30,828 nt of DNA, from assembly GCA_964366875.1 (NCBI GenBank), contig CAYIVF010000006.1, positions 1 to 30,828 of the forward strand. Direction: 5' to 3'. The notes under the pieces are model-generated. The model was not told the origin of the DNA. It worked only from the letters and a program-made list of their open reading frames with translations, and searched no databases. This document shows positions 14,090 to 20,949 of the stretch, piece by piece. Position numbers and translations under genes: made by a program. The DNA comes from CAYIVF01 sp964366875 (lineage in GTDB: Bacteria > Patescibacteriota > Minisyncoccia > Minisyncoccales > Staskawiczbacteraceae). Positions within the stretch are counted from its first letter, which is position 1; each line of letters starts with the position of its first letter.

Positions 14090-15085
14090 TCACCTCCAGT
14101 TCGTCAGTTGGTTTGCGTAGCGGATAGTTGCTCTTACCCGCCATGGGCGTAAAGAAGCAATTGACCCCAGAAAAACCGATGAAGCCCCAGCTCGCATAAG
14201 AGCATTTACGTCACGCGGAGCAAGTATGCCGCCTCCAGCATTAATTGGCATTGTAATTCCGATTTTCCGAGCTTCTCTAACCCATTCCTCAACTAGCGGG
14301 AGTAGCGGCCAGCCGGATAGTCCGCCTCCGCCAAATTCAGCCAGCGGCGAAACATCGGTGCCAAAAAGTTCTTTCCAATTTATTCTCTCGGGGAGTTTTC
14401 CCCAGGGAATTGTGTTGGATATGCATAGTGCGTCGCAGCTTGGGTGTTCTGCGATTTGTTTTGCTACGGTTACGGGAGTCAAAATATTGAACTTTGGCAT
14501 AAGCGGCACATCAAGCTCAGACGCAAAGTCCAACATGGTTTCAGTCTCGTAAACGAGCTCGTCTATGTTCAGACCGACGTTCGGGCACGAGATGTTTATT
14601 TGCAGCCCAACCCTAGCCTTAAACTCAGGCAGATACTGAACGAGTTTTTTCACGAATGACCTTATCTCAAGTATTCTTTCTCCCGCTGTTTGAGCTACAG
14701 ACATAACGGATAGAAAAAACGTTTCTGTCAGGTCTTGCCATCTGCCGGTTTCAAGGAGAAATTCAGCTCCAGGACCGCTTAAGCCGACTGCATTAAGCAT
14801 AAGACCTTTCAGAAACATCCCGATTGATATCGGTATGTTTTTCACTCTTAAAAAGTTGGGGAAGATGCATCTTGGCATAAACTCTCTCGGAGTTATACCG
14901 TCTTCTTGCATGGGCATATTGCCCTTACGGCCGTTAAGGGTCGTAGTTTTTGCTACAAACGTGCAGCCATCAAACTTCGGCCCGAAAGGACCAAGAAGTC
15001 TGTGGTGCAAATATCCTTCTCCAAAAAATCCTTGCGCGCCAGAAGCGCCAAGAACATTCCCGAACTCAATTCCTCGCAGTTTCAT
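14090..15085 (-). CDS. pyrD: Dihydroorotate dehydrogenase-like flavoprotein (PyrD family)
   Basis: 331-residue TIM-barrel FMN enzyme of the dihydroorotate dehydrogenase family (dihydroorotate to orotate in pyrimidine synthesis). Visible motifs: NAVGLSGPG, LQINISCPNVG (Asn and Cys/Ser region at the active site), MPKFNI (FMN-contacting Lys), CISNTIPWG, GGGLSGWPLLP, and INAGGGI for the FMN phosphate. AAGGAGG lies 8 nt before the ATG at 15085, a much stronger ribosome-binding site than those of the core genes. It is monocistronic, with promoter 15150-15178 and its own terminator. The coding sequence is visibly richer in GC than dnaK or murG, so recent acquisition is plausible. A related dihydropyrimidine or dihydrouridine-type oxidoreductase cannot be excluded. 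Confidence 0.82.
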   Translation of the reverse strand: MKLRGIEFGNVLGASGAQGFFGEGYLHHRLLGPFGPKFDGCTFVAKTTTLNGRKGNMPMQEDGITPREFMPRCIFPNFLRVKNIPISIGMFLKGLMLNAVGLSGPGAEFLLETGRWQDLTETFFLSVMSVAQTAGERILEIRSFVKKLVQYLPEFKARVGLQINISCPNVGLNIDELVYETETMLDFASELDVPLMPKFNILTPVTVAKQIAEHPSCDALCISNTIPWGKLPERINWKELFGTDVSPLAEFGGGGLSGWPLLPLVEEWVREARKIGITMPINAGGGILAPRDVNALMRAGASSVFLGSIASLRPWRVRATIRYANQLTNWR

Positions 15086-15149
15086 TTCTGGTCCTCCTTG
15101 TTCTGTTGTCCTTTGTGAATGAACAGTAACGAACGGAAGAACTGTATTT

Positions 15150-15178
15150 ACAATAATCCCATTAGTTTAATTTTACAA
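15150..15178 (-). promoter_or_regulatory. pyrD promoter
   Basis: Minus-strand TTGTAA (15178-15173), 17-nt spacer and TATTGT (15155-15150), with a roughly 60-nt leader to the Shine-Dalgarno. Confidence 0.45.
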
Positions 15179-15195
15179 TACTCATCGCGAACCTT

Positions 15196-15206
15196 TGTCG
15201 CACAAT
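15196..15206. repeat. TGTCGCACAAT motif copy
   Basis: It sits immediately past the T-run of the terminator at 15207-15238, between the small membrane protein and pyrD. Confidence 0.6.
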
Positions 15207-15238
15207 AAAAAATCGCCGAAGCAAGCAATGCCGGCGAT
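15207..15238 (-). terminator. Terminator of the small membrane-protein gene
   Basis: Minus-strand ATCGCCG/CGGCGAT stem (15238-15212) with a 13-nt loop followed by a T-run. A second hairpin, GTTCTG/CAGAAC (15241-15259), precedes it. Confidence 0.7.
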
Positions 15239-15313
15239 AAGTTCTGCAAAAAACAGAACCTTCTAATCCTCAAAATCTGCAAACTCATTTGTCGCGTTCA
15301 TAAGTTTTCCCTT

Positions 15314-15565
15314 CTACTCTGTTTTTTTGATTTTTCTGACTCTCGCTTTTCTTTTTACTCCCCTGAAAACCCTCACGATGTGAGGCGCTTGCGCAGAAAG
15401 AACCATAAATCCTAGCCCCAGAAGCATCCAGAAAATGTATGAAAATATCCCCATACAGAAACTGCATGCTCCGAATATCCACGTGAGTACGCCAATCATA
15501 AAAAAAATGATTGTGATTGGTGATGAAGGGAACCCTCTTACTCTATTTTTTTGCATTGTATCCAC
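15314..15565 (-). CDS. Small two-helix membrane protein, hypothetical
   Basis: About 83 residues from a GTG at 15565, chosen because AAGGAG lies 6 nt upstream; the next ATG (15556) is too far from it. Two membrane segments (ITIIFFMIGVLTWIFGACSF and IFSYIFWMLLGLGFMVLSA) are followed by a strongly basic tail (RVFRGVKRKARVRKIKK). No family recognised. It lies 47 nt downstream of tRNA-Lys on the same strand and is probably co-transcribed with it, ending at the terminator at 15207-15238. Confidence 0.6.
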   Translation of the reverse strand: MDTMQKNRVRGFPSSPITIIFFMIGVLTWIFGACSFCMGIFSYIFWMLLGLGFMVLSAQAPHIVRVFRGVKRKARVRKIKKTE

Positions 15566-15612
15566 TGGTTTCTCCTTTTTAATTTCAATGTGCGCGAGTT
15601 TCCGAACTTCGG

Positions 15613-15685
15613 TGCCCCTGCCGCGACTCGAACGCGGAACCAACTCCTTAAAAGGGAGCTGCTCTACCAATTGAGCTACAGGGGC
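15613..15685 (-). tRNA. tRNA-Lys (anticodon TTT)
   Basis: 73-nt cloverleaf: acceptor GCCCCTG/CAGGGGC, D arm GCTC/GAGC, anticodon loop CTTTTAA, T arm CGCGTTCGAGTCGCG, A discriminator, no encoded CCA. It begins 11 nt after the dnaJ stop, at the end of the chaperone operon. Confidence 0.95.
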
Positions 15686-15696
15686 TTATTGGGATT

Positions 15697-16788
15697 TTAA
15701 ATCCCTTCTTCTTTTAATTTTTCTAACAATTCCTTTTGCTTTTTGGATAGTTTCTTCGGTGTTCTGATTTTTAATTCAATATACAAATTTCCTCTGCCAT
15801 AACCTGAAAAGTGCGGGATACCCTTGCCTGAAACTCTGAAAACTTTTCCGGATTCCGTGCCAACGGGTACGTTCAATAATATTTTTGTTTTTTCTAATGT
15901 TTCAATTTCAATTTCGTCTCCCAGCGCTGCCTGAGAAAAACTAATTTCTGCTGCTGTAAAAAGGTCGTCTCCCCTTCTCTCAAATGCAGGATGTTGCTTT
16001 ATTAAAAGCCGTACATAAAGATTTCCAGGTTTGCCTTGTTTTTTCCCGGCCTCGCCTTTTCCATCAACTCTTATCACTTGATTGGTATCAACTCCAGCTG
16101 GTATATGTATTTCAATTGTTTCTTGGCCTTTTATCCTGCCTTCTCCTTTGCAAACATTGCAGGGTTTTTCCGGGATTGTGCCCTCTCCTTTGCATTCAGG
16201 GCAAGTAGAAAGAGTTGTGTATGACCCTAAAAATGTTTTTTTAACCTGCTGTACTTGTCCAGTGCCTCTGCAAGAAAAGCACTCCTTTGCTTTGGTTCCT
16301 GGTTCGGCTCCTAATCCCTGGCATCTGTGGCATAAAATCTGTTTTGATAAAATAATTTTTTCAATGAATTCTTTTAAAGTTTTTTCAAGAGGTATTTCTA
16401 TGTCAACCTGTATGTCTTTTCCCTTTCTGGAGTCTTTTTTAGCTGTTCTGCGGCCGCCTCCAAATCCAAACAGGTCGCCGAAAACATCGCTTAAATCACC
16501 CACGTCAAACTCAAAGTCCTGTCCTTGTCCCCTATTTGACCAGGCCCAGTTAAAATCAAATCCTTGGTCAGACCCAGCAGCTCCCTGTTCAAAAACCCTG
16601 CCAAACTGGTCGTATTGGCTGCGTTTCTGTTTGTCTGAAAGTATCTGATAAGCTTCGTTTATCTCTTTAAACTTTTTCTCATCGCCGCCTTTATCAGGAT
16701 GGTATTTGTGCGCTAATTTATGAAAAGCTTTTTTTATTTCTTCTTGTGACGCGCTACGAGCTACGCCCAAGACTTCATAATAATCCAT
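15697..16788 (-). CDS. dnaJ: Chaperone DnaJ
   Basis: Type I Hsp40 co-chaperone of DnaK. The start is placed at 16788 (MDYYEVLGV), the family's usual N-terminus, rather than an ATG 33 nt upstream. J domain with the HPD motif (KYHPDKGG), a Gly/Phe region rich in Asp and Trp, and four CxxCxGxG zinc repeats (CHRCQGLG, CFSCRGTG, CPECKGEG, CNVCKGEG) between about residues 140 and 215. The C-terminal substrate-binding domains include the GKVFRVSGKGIP motif. 363 residues, normal. It follows dnaK by 52 nt. Confidence 0.96.
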   Translation of the reverse strand: MDYYEVLGVARSASQEEIKKAFHKLAHKYHPDKGGDEKKFKEINEAYQILSDKQKRSQYDQFGRVFEQGAAGSDQGFDFNWAWSNRGQGQDFEFDVGDLSDVFGDLFGFGGGRRTAKKDSRKGKDIQVDIEIPLEKTLKEFIEKIILSKQILCHRCQGLGAEPGTKAKECFSCRGTGQVQQVKKTFLGSYTTLSTCPECKGEGTIPEKPCNVCKGEGRIKGQETIEIHIPAGVDTNQVIRVDGKGEAGKKQGKPGNLYVRLLIKQHPAFERRGDDLFTAAEISFSQAALGDEIEIETLEKTKILLNVPVGTESGKVFRVSGKGIPHFSGYGRGNLYIELKIRTPKKLSKKQKELLEKLKEEGI

Positions 16789-16840
16789 GTTTATTCTTGC
16801 GGAAGTGAGAAAATTTTTCAATTCCGCATATTATAGAAAA

Positions 16841-18697
16841 TTACTTTTCTTTGTATTTTCCTTCCTCTGCCTTTGGTTCCTCGCCATCCTTTGGTTTTTC
16901 TTTATATAGTTCGGCTCCGACTTTCTGAATTGCTGAAGACAAATCCTGGGTTTTGCTTTTAATTTCTTCTATATTATCACCTTCTTTGGCTTTTTTCAAT
17001 GCTTCTATCTTCTCTTCTATTTCCTTTTTCTCTTCAGCCCTTATTTTATCTCCAGCGTCTTTTATTGTCTTTTCGCAAGTGTAAATCAAGGTATCTGCCA
17101 TATTTTTAGTTTCAATGGCTTCCTGTTTCTTTTTGTCTTCTGCTGCATGTATTTCAGCATCTTTTTTCATTCTTTCAATTTCTTCTTTGGAAATGCCGGA
17201 AGACGCTTCAATTCTTATTGACTGGGATTTTCCCGTTGCCTTATCTTTTGCTGAAACGTTTAAAATGCCGTTAGCATCAATGTCAAAAGACACTTCAACC
17301 TGAGGAAGGCCCCTGGGCGCCGGCGGAATGCCGTCTAAAATAAATCTGCCTAATGTTTTGTTGTCCGTTGCTAGCGGCCTTTCACCCTGTAGAACATGTA
17401 TTTCAACAGATGTCTGGCTGTCGGCTGCTGTTGAAAATATCTGATTTTTAGCAGTAGGAACCGTTGTATTTTTAGCAATTAAAACAGTGTTTACTCCGCC
17501 TAAGGTTTCAATACCCAGCGATAACGGAGTCACGTCCAAGAGCAGCACGTCTCGCACTTGTCCTTGCATTATTCCGCCTTGTACGCTAGCTCCAATTGCA
17601 ACAACCTCGTCTGGATTTACTTCTTTGTTAGGGTCTTTGCCGAAAAGTTTTTTGACTTCCTCTTGTATTCTGGGCATTCTTGTTTGTCCGCCCACTAAAA
17701 CAATCTCATTTATATCTTTTGCTTCAATGTTTGCTTCTTTCAGGGTTTTCTTCATCAAGTCAATTGATTTATCAATATAGTCTTGCACCATACTTTCCAA
17801 GTTTGCTCTGGTTAACTTGTAAAGCAAGTGTTTGGGACCTGAAGCGTCGGAAGTTATAAACGGCAGGTTGATTTCGGTTTCCAAGCTTGAGGATAATTCA
17901 ATTTTTGCTTTTTCAGCCGATTCTTTTATTCTCTGCAAAGCCAAATTATCTTTTGACAAGTCAACTCCGTTGTCTTTTTTAAACTCTTTTACAATCCAAT
18001 CCATAACTCTCTGGTCAAAATCATCGCCCCCAAGGTGCGTGTCTCCGCCGGTTGCCTTTACCTCAACCGTGTCAGCTCCAACATCTAAAATAGAAATATC
18101 AAAAGTTCCTCCGCCAAAGTCATAAACAACAATTTTTTCATCTTTCTTTTTGTTTAATCCGTAAGCTAAGGCAGCGGCTGTTGGCTCATTAATAATTCTT
18201 TTTACGTTAAAGCCGGCTATTTCTCCCGCAATTTTAGTTGCTTTTCTTTGAGAATCGTCAAAATATGCCGGGCAGGTAATAATTACCTCTGTAATAGTTT
18301 CTCCTAATTTTGCTTCAGCGTCTGCTTTTAATTTTTGCAGAATCATAGCTGAAATTTCAGCTGGATTCAACCATTTGTCTCCCATTTTTACCTCTACTCC
18401 CCCGTCAGAAGATTCTCTAATTTCATAAGGCAATAATTTTTTATCTCTTTGAACTTCTGGGTCAGAAAATTTTCTTCCAATTAAACGCTTAACAGAATAA
18501 ATAGTATTTTTCGGATTGGTAACTGCCTGGCGTTTAGCCAAAACACCCACCACCCTTTCTCCTGATTTTGTGATAGCCACAATAGACGGAGTTGTTCTTG
18601 CCCCTTCTTTATTTTCTATTATTTTCGGCTCGCCCGACTCCACCACGGCCATGGCCGAAAACGTTGTACCTAAATCAATTCCTAATATTTTGCTCAT
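16841..18697 (-). CDS. dnaK: Chaperone DnaK (Hsp70)
   Basis: 618-residue ATP-dependent chaperone. N-terminal ATPase IGIDLGTTFSAMAVVESGEP, VIITCPAYFDDSQRKATKIAGEIAG, IINEPTAAALAYG, VYDFGGGTFDISIL and VLVGGQTRMPRIQ. Linker DVLLLDVTPLSLGIETLGG; substrate-binding domain with NQIFSTAADSQTSVEIHVLQGER; C-terminal helical lid ending in a charged tail (KPKDGEEPKAEEGKYKEK). It is the fourth gene of the operon started by grpE. I found no CIRCE operator upstream of the operon, so HrcA control is not supported here. Confidence 0.97.
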   Translation of the reverse strand: MSKILGIDLGTTFSAMAVVESGEPKIIENKEGARTTPSIVAITKSGERVVGVLAKRQAVTNPKNTIYSVKRLIGRKFSDPEVQRDKKLLPYEIRESSDGGVEVKMGDKWLNPAEISAMILQKLKADAEAKLGETITEVIITCPAYFDDSQRKATKIAGEIAGFNVKRIINEPTAAALAYGLNKKKDEKIVVYDFGGGTFDISILDVGADTVEVKATGGDTHLGGDDFDQRVMDWIVKEFKKDNGVDLSKDNLALQRIKESAEKAKIELSSSLETEINLPFITSDASGPKHLLYKLTRANLESMVQDYIDKSIDLMKKTLKEANIEAKDINEIVLVGGQTRMPRIQEEVKKLFGKDPNKEVNPDEVVAIGASVQGGIMQGQVRDVLLLDVTPLSLGIETLGGVNTVLIAKNTTVPTAKNQIFSTAADSQTSVEIHVLQGERPLATDNKTLGRFILDGIPPAPRGLPQVEVSFDIDANGILNVSAKDKATGKSQSIRIEASSGISKEEIERMKKDAEIHAAEDKKKQEAIETKNMADTLIYTCEKTIKDAGDKIRAEEKKEIEEKIEALKKAKEGDNIEEIKSKTQDLSSAIQKVGAELYKEKPKDGEEPKAEEGKYKEK

Positions 18698-18724
18698 ATT
18701 TTTTCTTTATAAAGTTATTTGTTT

Positions 18725-19423
18725 TTATTTTAATAAATCTTTTGCTAAATTTATTGGTTTTGCTCCAGCAATATGCATCGGCTCTCTAATATCAAGATTT
18801 GGCTGAGTTTGTGATTTGGTACGGAAAGCGATTGTCATTACTCCAATAACCTTATTGCTTTCAATATCAATAAGCGGACAGCCACTATTCCCTGGATTAC
18901 TGATAGCATCAACTATAAACCAGTTTTTCGGATGGCTTGGATCAATTCCATCTCTTTTTATGTTACTAATGATTCCCTTGTTTACGATTAAAGTTACACC
19001 GAAACCGTCATTCATCAATTGCGCAGCATATGGAAATCCAATAAAGTAGACCTCCTGTCCTATTTCAATTTTTTCAGAGTTCCCCAATTCTACTTTATTT
19101 AATTTAACGTTTTCATTTTTGTCCAACTGAAAAATGGCTAAGTCATTTTTTTCATCTTTTTTGTTGGCAAGCAAAGTAATTGGCATCCATTTATACATTT
19201 CTAATTCTTTTTCCAATTCTTTAACCAATACATTGGCTTTTAAATTCTTTATTTGTTCCTCATTAAGTTGTTTCAAAAGGTGTGCAGCAGTAACAATTTT
19301 TCCATCCTCAGAAACGATAAAACCGCTTCCTATAATCGTTATTTGTTGTGGATTGGGAGTAAATCCTATTGCCACAATAGATTTTTTTATATTTTTTATA
19401 TTTTTTTGTAGTTTATTGCTCAT
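18725..19423 (-). CDS. Trypsin-like (DegP/HtrA-fold) serine protease, cytosolic, no PDZ
   Basis: 232 residues with the S1 chymotrypsin-fold catalytic triad: His in IVTAAHLL (about 48), Asp in KNDLAIFQL (about 108), Ser in ISNPGNSGCPLID (about 178). No signal peptide or membrane segment is present and the protein ends after the protease domain, so PDZ domains are lacking and it should be cytoplasmic. It sits inside the chaperone operon between grpE and dnaK (27 nt before dnaK), suggesting a refold-or-degrade partnership. That coupling is inferred from position only. Confidence 0.8.
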   Translation of the reverse strand: MSNKLQKNIKNIKKSIVAIGFTPNPQQITIIGSGFIVSEDGKIVTAAHLLKQLNEEQIKNLKANVLVKELEKELEMYKWMPITLLANKKDEKNDLAIFQLDKNENVKLNKVELGNSEKIEIGQEVYFIGFPYAAQLMNDGFGVTLIVNKGIISNIKRDGIDPSHPKNWFIVDAISNPGNSGCPLIDIESNKVIGVMTIAFRTKSQTQPNLDIREPMHIAGAKPINLAKDLLK

Positions 19424-19461
19424 ATTTTTTATAAATTTAAAGATATTTTTTGATTATATCA

Positions 19462-19887
19462 TTATTTGCCCCGCTCTTGATCAATTTGATTTTGAATCCA
19501 CGCATCGCCAGCAGCATCAATTTCTTCTGGAGTATATTCGTCGTAATAGTTATAGGATTTTACATTTTTAGTTCTATTCTCATCCCTTTCTTTTAACAAG
19601 GTAATTTTATTATTTCTCGCTTTTATTTTTTCAATTTCTACGTAATCTTTGCCCGCCTTAACTATATTTTCTGGTTTATACCAAACTAAAAGCCAAACCA
19701 AAATTACAACCAGAATAAATAATATTGCCCCAATAATCATCCCCAAAAAATAAAAATCTTTACTTTGATTTCCTTTTGAAAAAACAAGAATTATTCCCAT
19801 AAAACCCTCTACTATCAACAAAGACAATGCAAAAAATCCCAATGGTGTTATAATGGCTTTTATTATAGTGCCTCTTTCTTCTTTCAT
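19462..19887 (-). CDS. Two-helix membrane protein in the chaperone operon, hypothetical
   Basis: 141 residues. Two membrane segments (about residues 12-35, and 47-69 with AILFILVVILVWLLVWY) are followed by a hydrophilic helical tail rich in Lys, Glu and Asp (VEIEKIKARNNKITLLKERDENRTKN). No family recognised. It starts 3 nt after grpE and is followed by the protease gene after 38 nt, so it belongs to the grpE-dnaK-dnaJ transcript. It may tether the chaperone or protease activity to the membrane, but nothing in the sequence proves this. Confidence 0.65.
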   Translation of the reverse strand: MKEERGTIIKAIITPLGFFALSLLIVEGFMGIILVFSKGNQSKDFYFLGMIIGAILFILVVILVWLLVWYKPENIVKAGKDYVEIEKIKARNNKITLLKERDENRTKNVKSYNYYDEYTPEEIDAAGDAWIQNQIDQERGK

Positions 19888-19890
19888 ACT

Positions 19891-20406
19891 TTATTTACTA
19901 ACTTTCACTTTTGCGGGGCGGATTACTTTGCCGTGCAGGGTGTAGCCGCGCTGGATTTCCTCTACTACGACATTCTTCTTATCCTCAGATTTGGCTATGT
20001 CCGACATAGCCAAATCTATCTCTTCGACGGCTTCCATTGTGTTGGGGTCGAACTTCTCACCAATAGTTTTTATCGGTTTAATCCCCTCTTTTGCAAGAAA
20101 ATCTGAAATCTGTTTTTTGATTTGCATAAATCCTTCAATCCAACCATTATTTTTGAATTCCTCGGGAACATGCGATTCTGCCAGGCATATATTGTCTAAA
20201 ATGGGCAGAATTTTTAGTATAAGTTCTTCATTTGCATACTTTATCATTATTTCAATTCTTTCCATTTCCTCTTTTTTGTGGTTTATAAAATCAGCCCGCT
20301 CCCTTTTCCAGCCGCTTAAGTATTCTTCACATTTTGCCTTGCAATTTTCTAAATCCTTTTGCAATTTTCCTATATCTATGTTTTGTTTTTCCTCTTTTTT
20401 GTCCAT
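19891..20406 (-). CDS. grpE: Nucleotide exchange factor GrpE
   Basis: 171 residues. A long N-terminal coiled-coil helix (DIGKLQKDLENCKAKCEEYLSGWKRERADFINHKKEEMER) is followed by a C-terminal beta domain with the family motif EKFDPNTMEAVEEI and GYTLHGKVIRPAKVKVSK at the end. It releases ADP from DnaK. First gene of the chaperone operon, with promoter 20431-20458. Confidence 0.95.
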   Translation of the reverse strand: MDKKEEKQNIDIGKLQKDLENCKAKCEEYLSGWKRERADFINHKKEEMERIEIMIKYANEELILKILPILDNICLAESHVPEEFKNNGWIEGFMQIKKQISDFLAKEGIKPIKTIGEKFDPNTMEAVEEIDLAMSDIAKSEDKKNVVVEEIQRGYTLHGKVIRPAKVKVSK

Positions 20407-20430
20407 TTTTTATTTATATTTATATCCTAT

Positions 20431-20458
20431 ATTATAGTCGAAAAAGAAAAAAAATCAA
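20431..20458 (-). promoter_or_regulatory. Promoter of the grpE-dnaK-dnaJ operon
   Basis: Minus-strand TTGATT (20458-20453), 16-nt spacer and TATAAT (20436-20431), 25 nt ahead of grpE. No CIRCE inverted repeat is present. Confidence 0.6.
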
Positions 20459-20465
20459 GAGGTAA

Positions 20466-20494
20466 AAAAAAGACCCGAAGTTGACACTTGGGCC
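20466..20494 (-). terminator. Terminator of the 20.5-20.8 kb gene
   Basis: On the minus strand an imperfect stem (GGCCCAAGT with ACTTCGGGTC) is followed by a run of eight T, about 35 nt after the stop. Confidence 0.6.
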
Positions 20495-20526
20495 CTTCAA
20501 AATCAGGTGAACCGGCCCTCAAATCC

Positions 20527-20799
20527 CTACTGCTCTTCAGTTCTTTCTTTTTCATTTTCAATTTGCAGCGATAGACTAACAGCATCGCCCAAACTGAAGT
20601 TGAGCTCTGGCATTCTAACAAATCTGCGAATAACCCTTAGGGTTTCATTTCGGCTTTTGTCATCATAAAGAAAGAAATACATTTCTCTCCTCTTCAGTCT
20701 GAGAGCTACGTTCATCTTTCTTCCGAGTAGGCATTCAAGAGTTTTAGCTCTCTTGTACACCAATTCAACTATGTCCATTTCTCCATCTAACAATCGCAT
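20527..20799 (-). CDS. Hypothetical small protein downstream of a broken tRNA-Ala
   Basis: 90 residues from the ATG at 20799, chosen because AAAGGAG lies 6 nt upstream; the longer frame would begin inside the tRNA remnant. The protein is soluble with alternating basic and acidic stretches (RLKRREMYFFLYDDKSRNETLRVIRRFV) and no recognised domain. It has a terminator but no convincing promoter of its own, so it is probably transcribed with the tRNA remnant. The strong ribosome-binding site and mixed composition resemble pyrD and the small gene behind tRNA-Lys more than the core genes. Confidence 0.55.
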   Translation of the reverse strand: MRLLDGEMDIVELVYKRAKTLECLLGRKMNVALRLKRREMYFFLYDDKSRNETLRVIRRFVRMPELNFSLGDAVSLSLQIENEKERTEEQ

Positions 20800-20853
20800 A
20801 GAACACTCCTTTGCCTTTGAGTTTCTGTGAATCTGGTTCTCAACGAGCTGGAA

Positions 20854-20895
20854 TGGAGTCGACGGGATTCGAACCCGCATTTGAGCTACGACCCC
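20854..20895 (-). pseudogene. Internally deleted tRNA-Ala gene
   Basis: 42 nt containing a complete acceptor stem GGGGTCG/CGACTCC with a G3-U70 pair, the 5' D-arm strand TAGCTCAA, and a complete T arm GCGGGTTCGAATCCCGT. The rest of the D arm, the anticodon arm and the variable loop (about 30 nt) are missing. G3-U70 points to an alanine tRNA. It may be a deletion remnant, an assembly deletion, or a tRNA-like processing signal. Confidence 0.7.
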
Positions 20896-20949
20896 TCTTG
20901 TTTTATTAAGTTATTATATCAAAAAAATACAGCTTATCAAGATAAAGCA

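Noticed and set aside
16082..16648. 188-residue plus-strand ORF
   Set aside because: It is antisense to dnaJ; the long frame reflects DnaJ codon bias.
20407..20470. CIRCE operator for HrcA upstream of grpE
   Set aside because: No TTAGCACTC/GAGTGCTAA inverted repeat is present in the promoter region.
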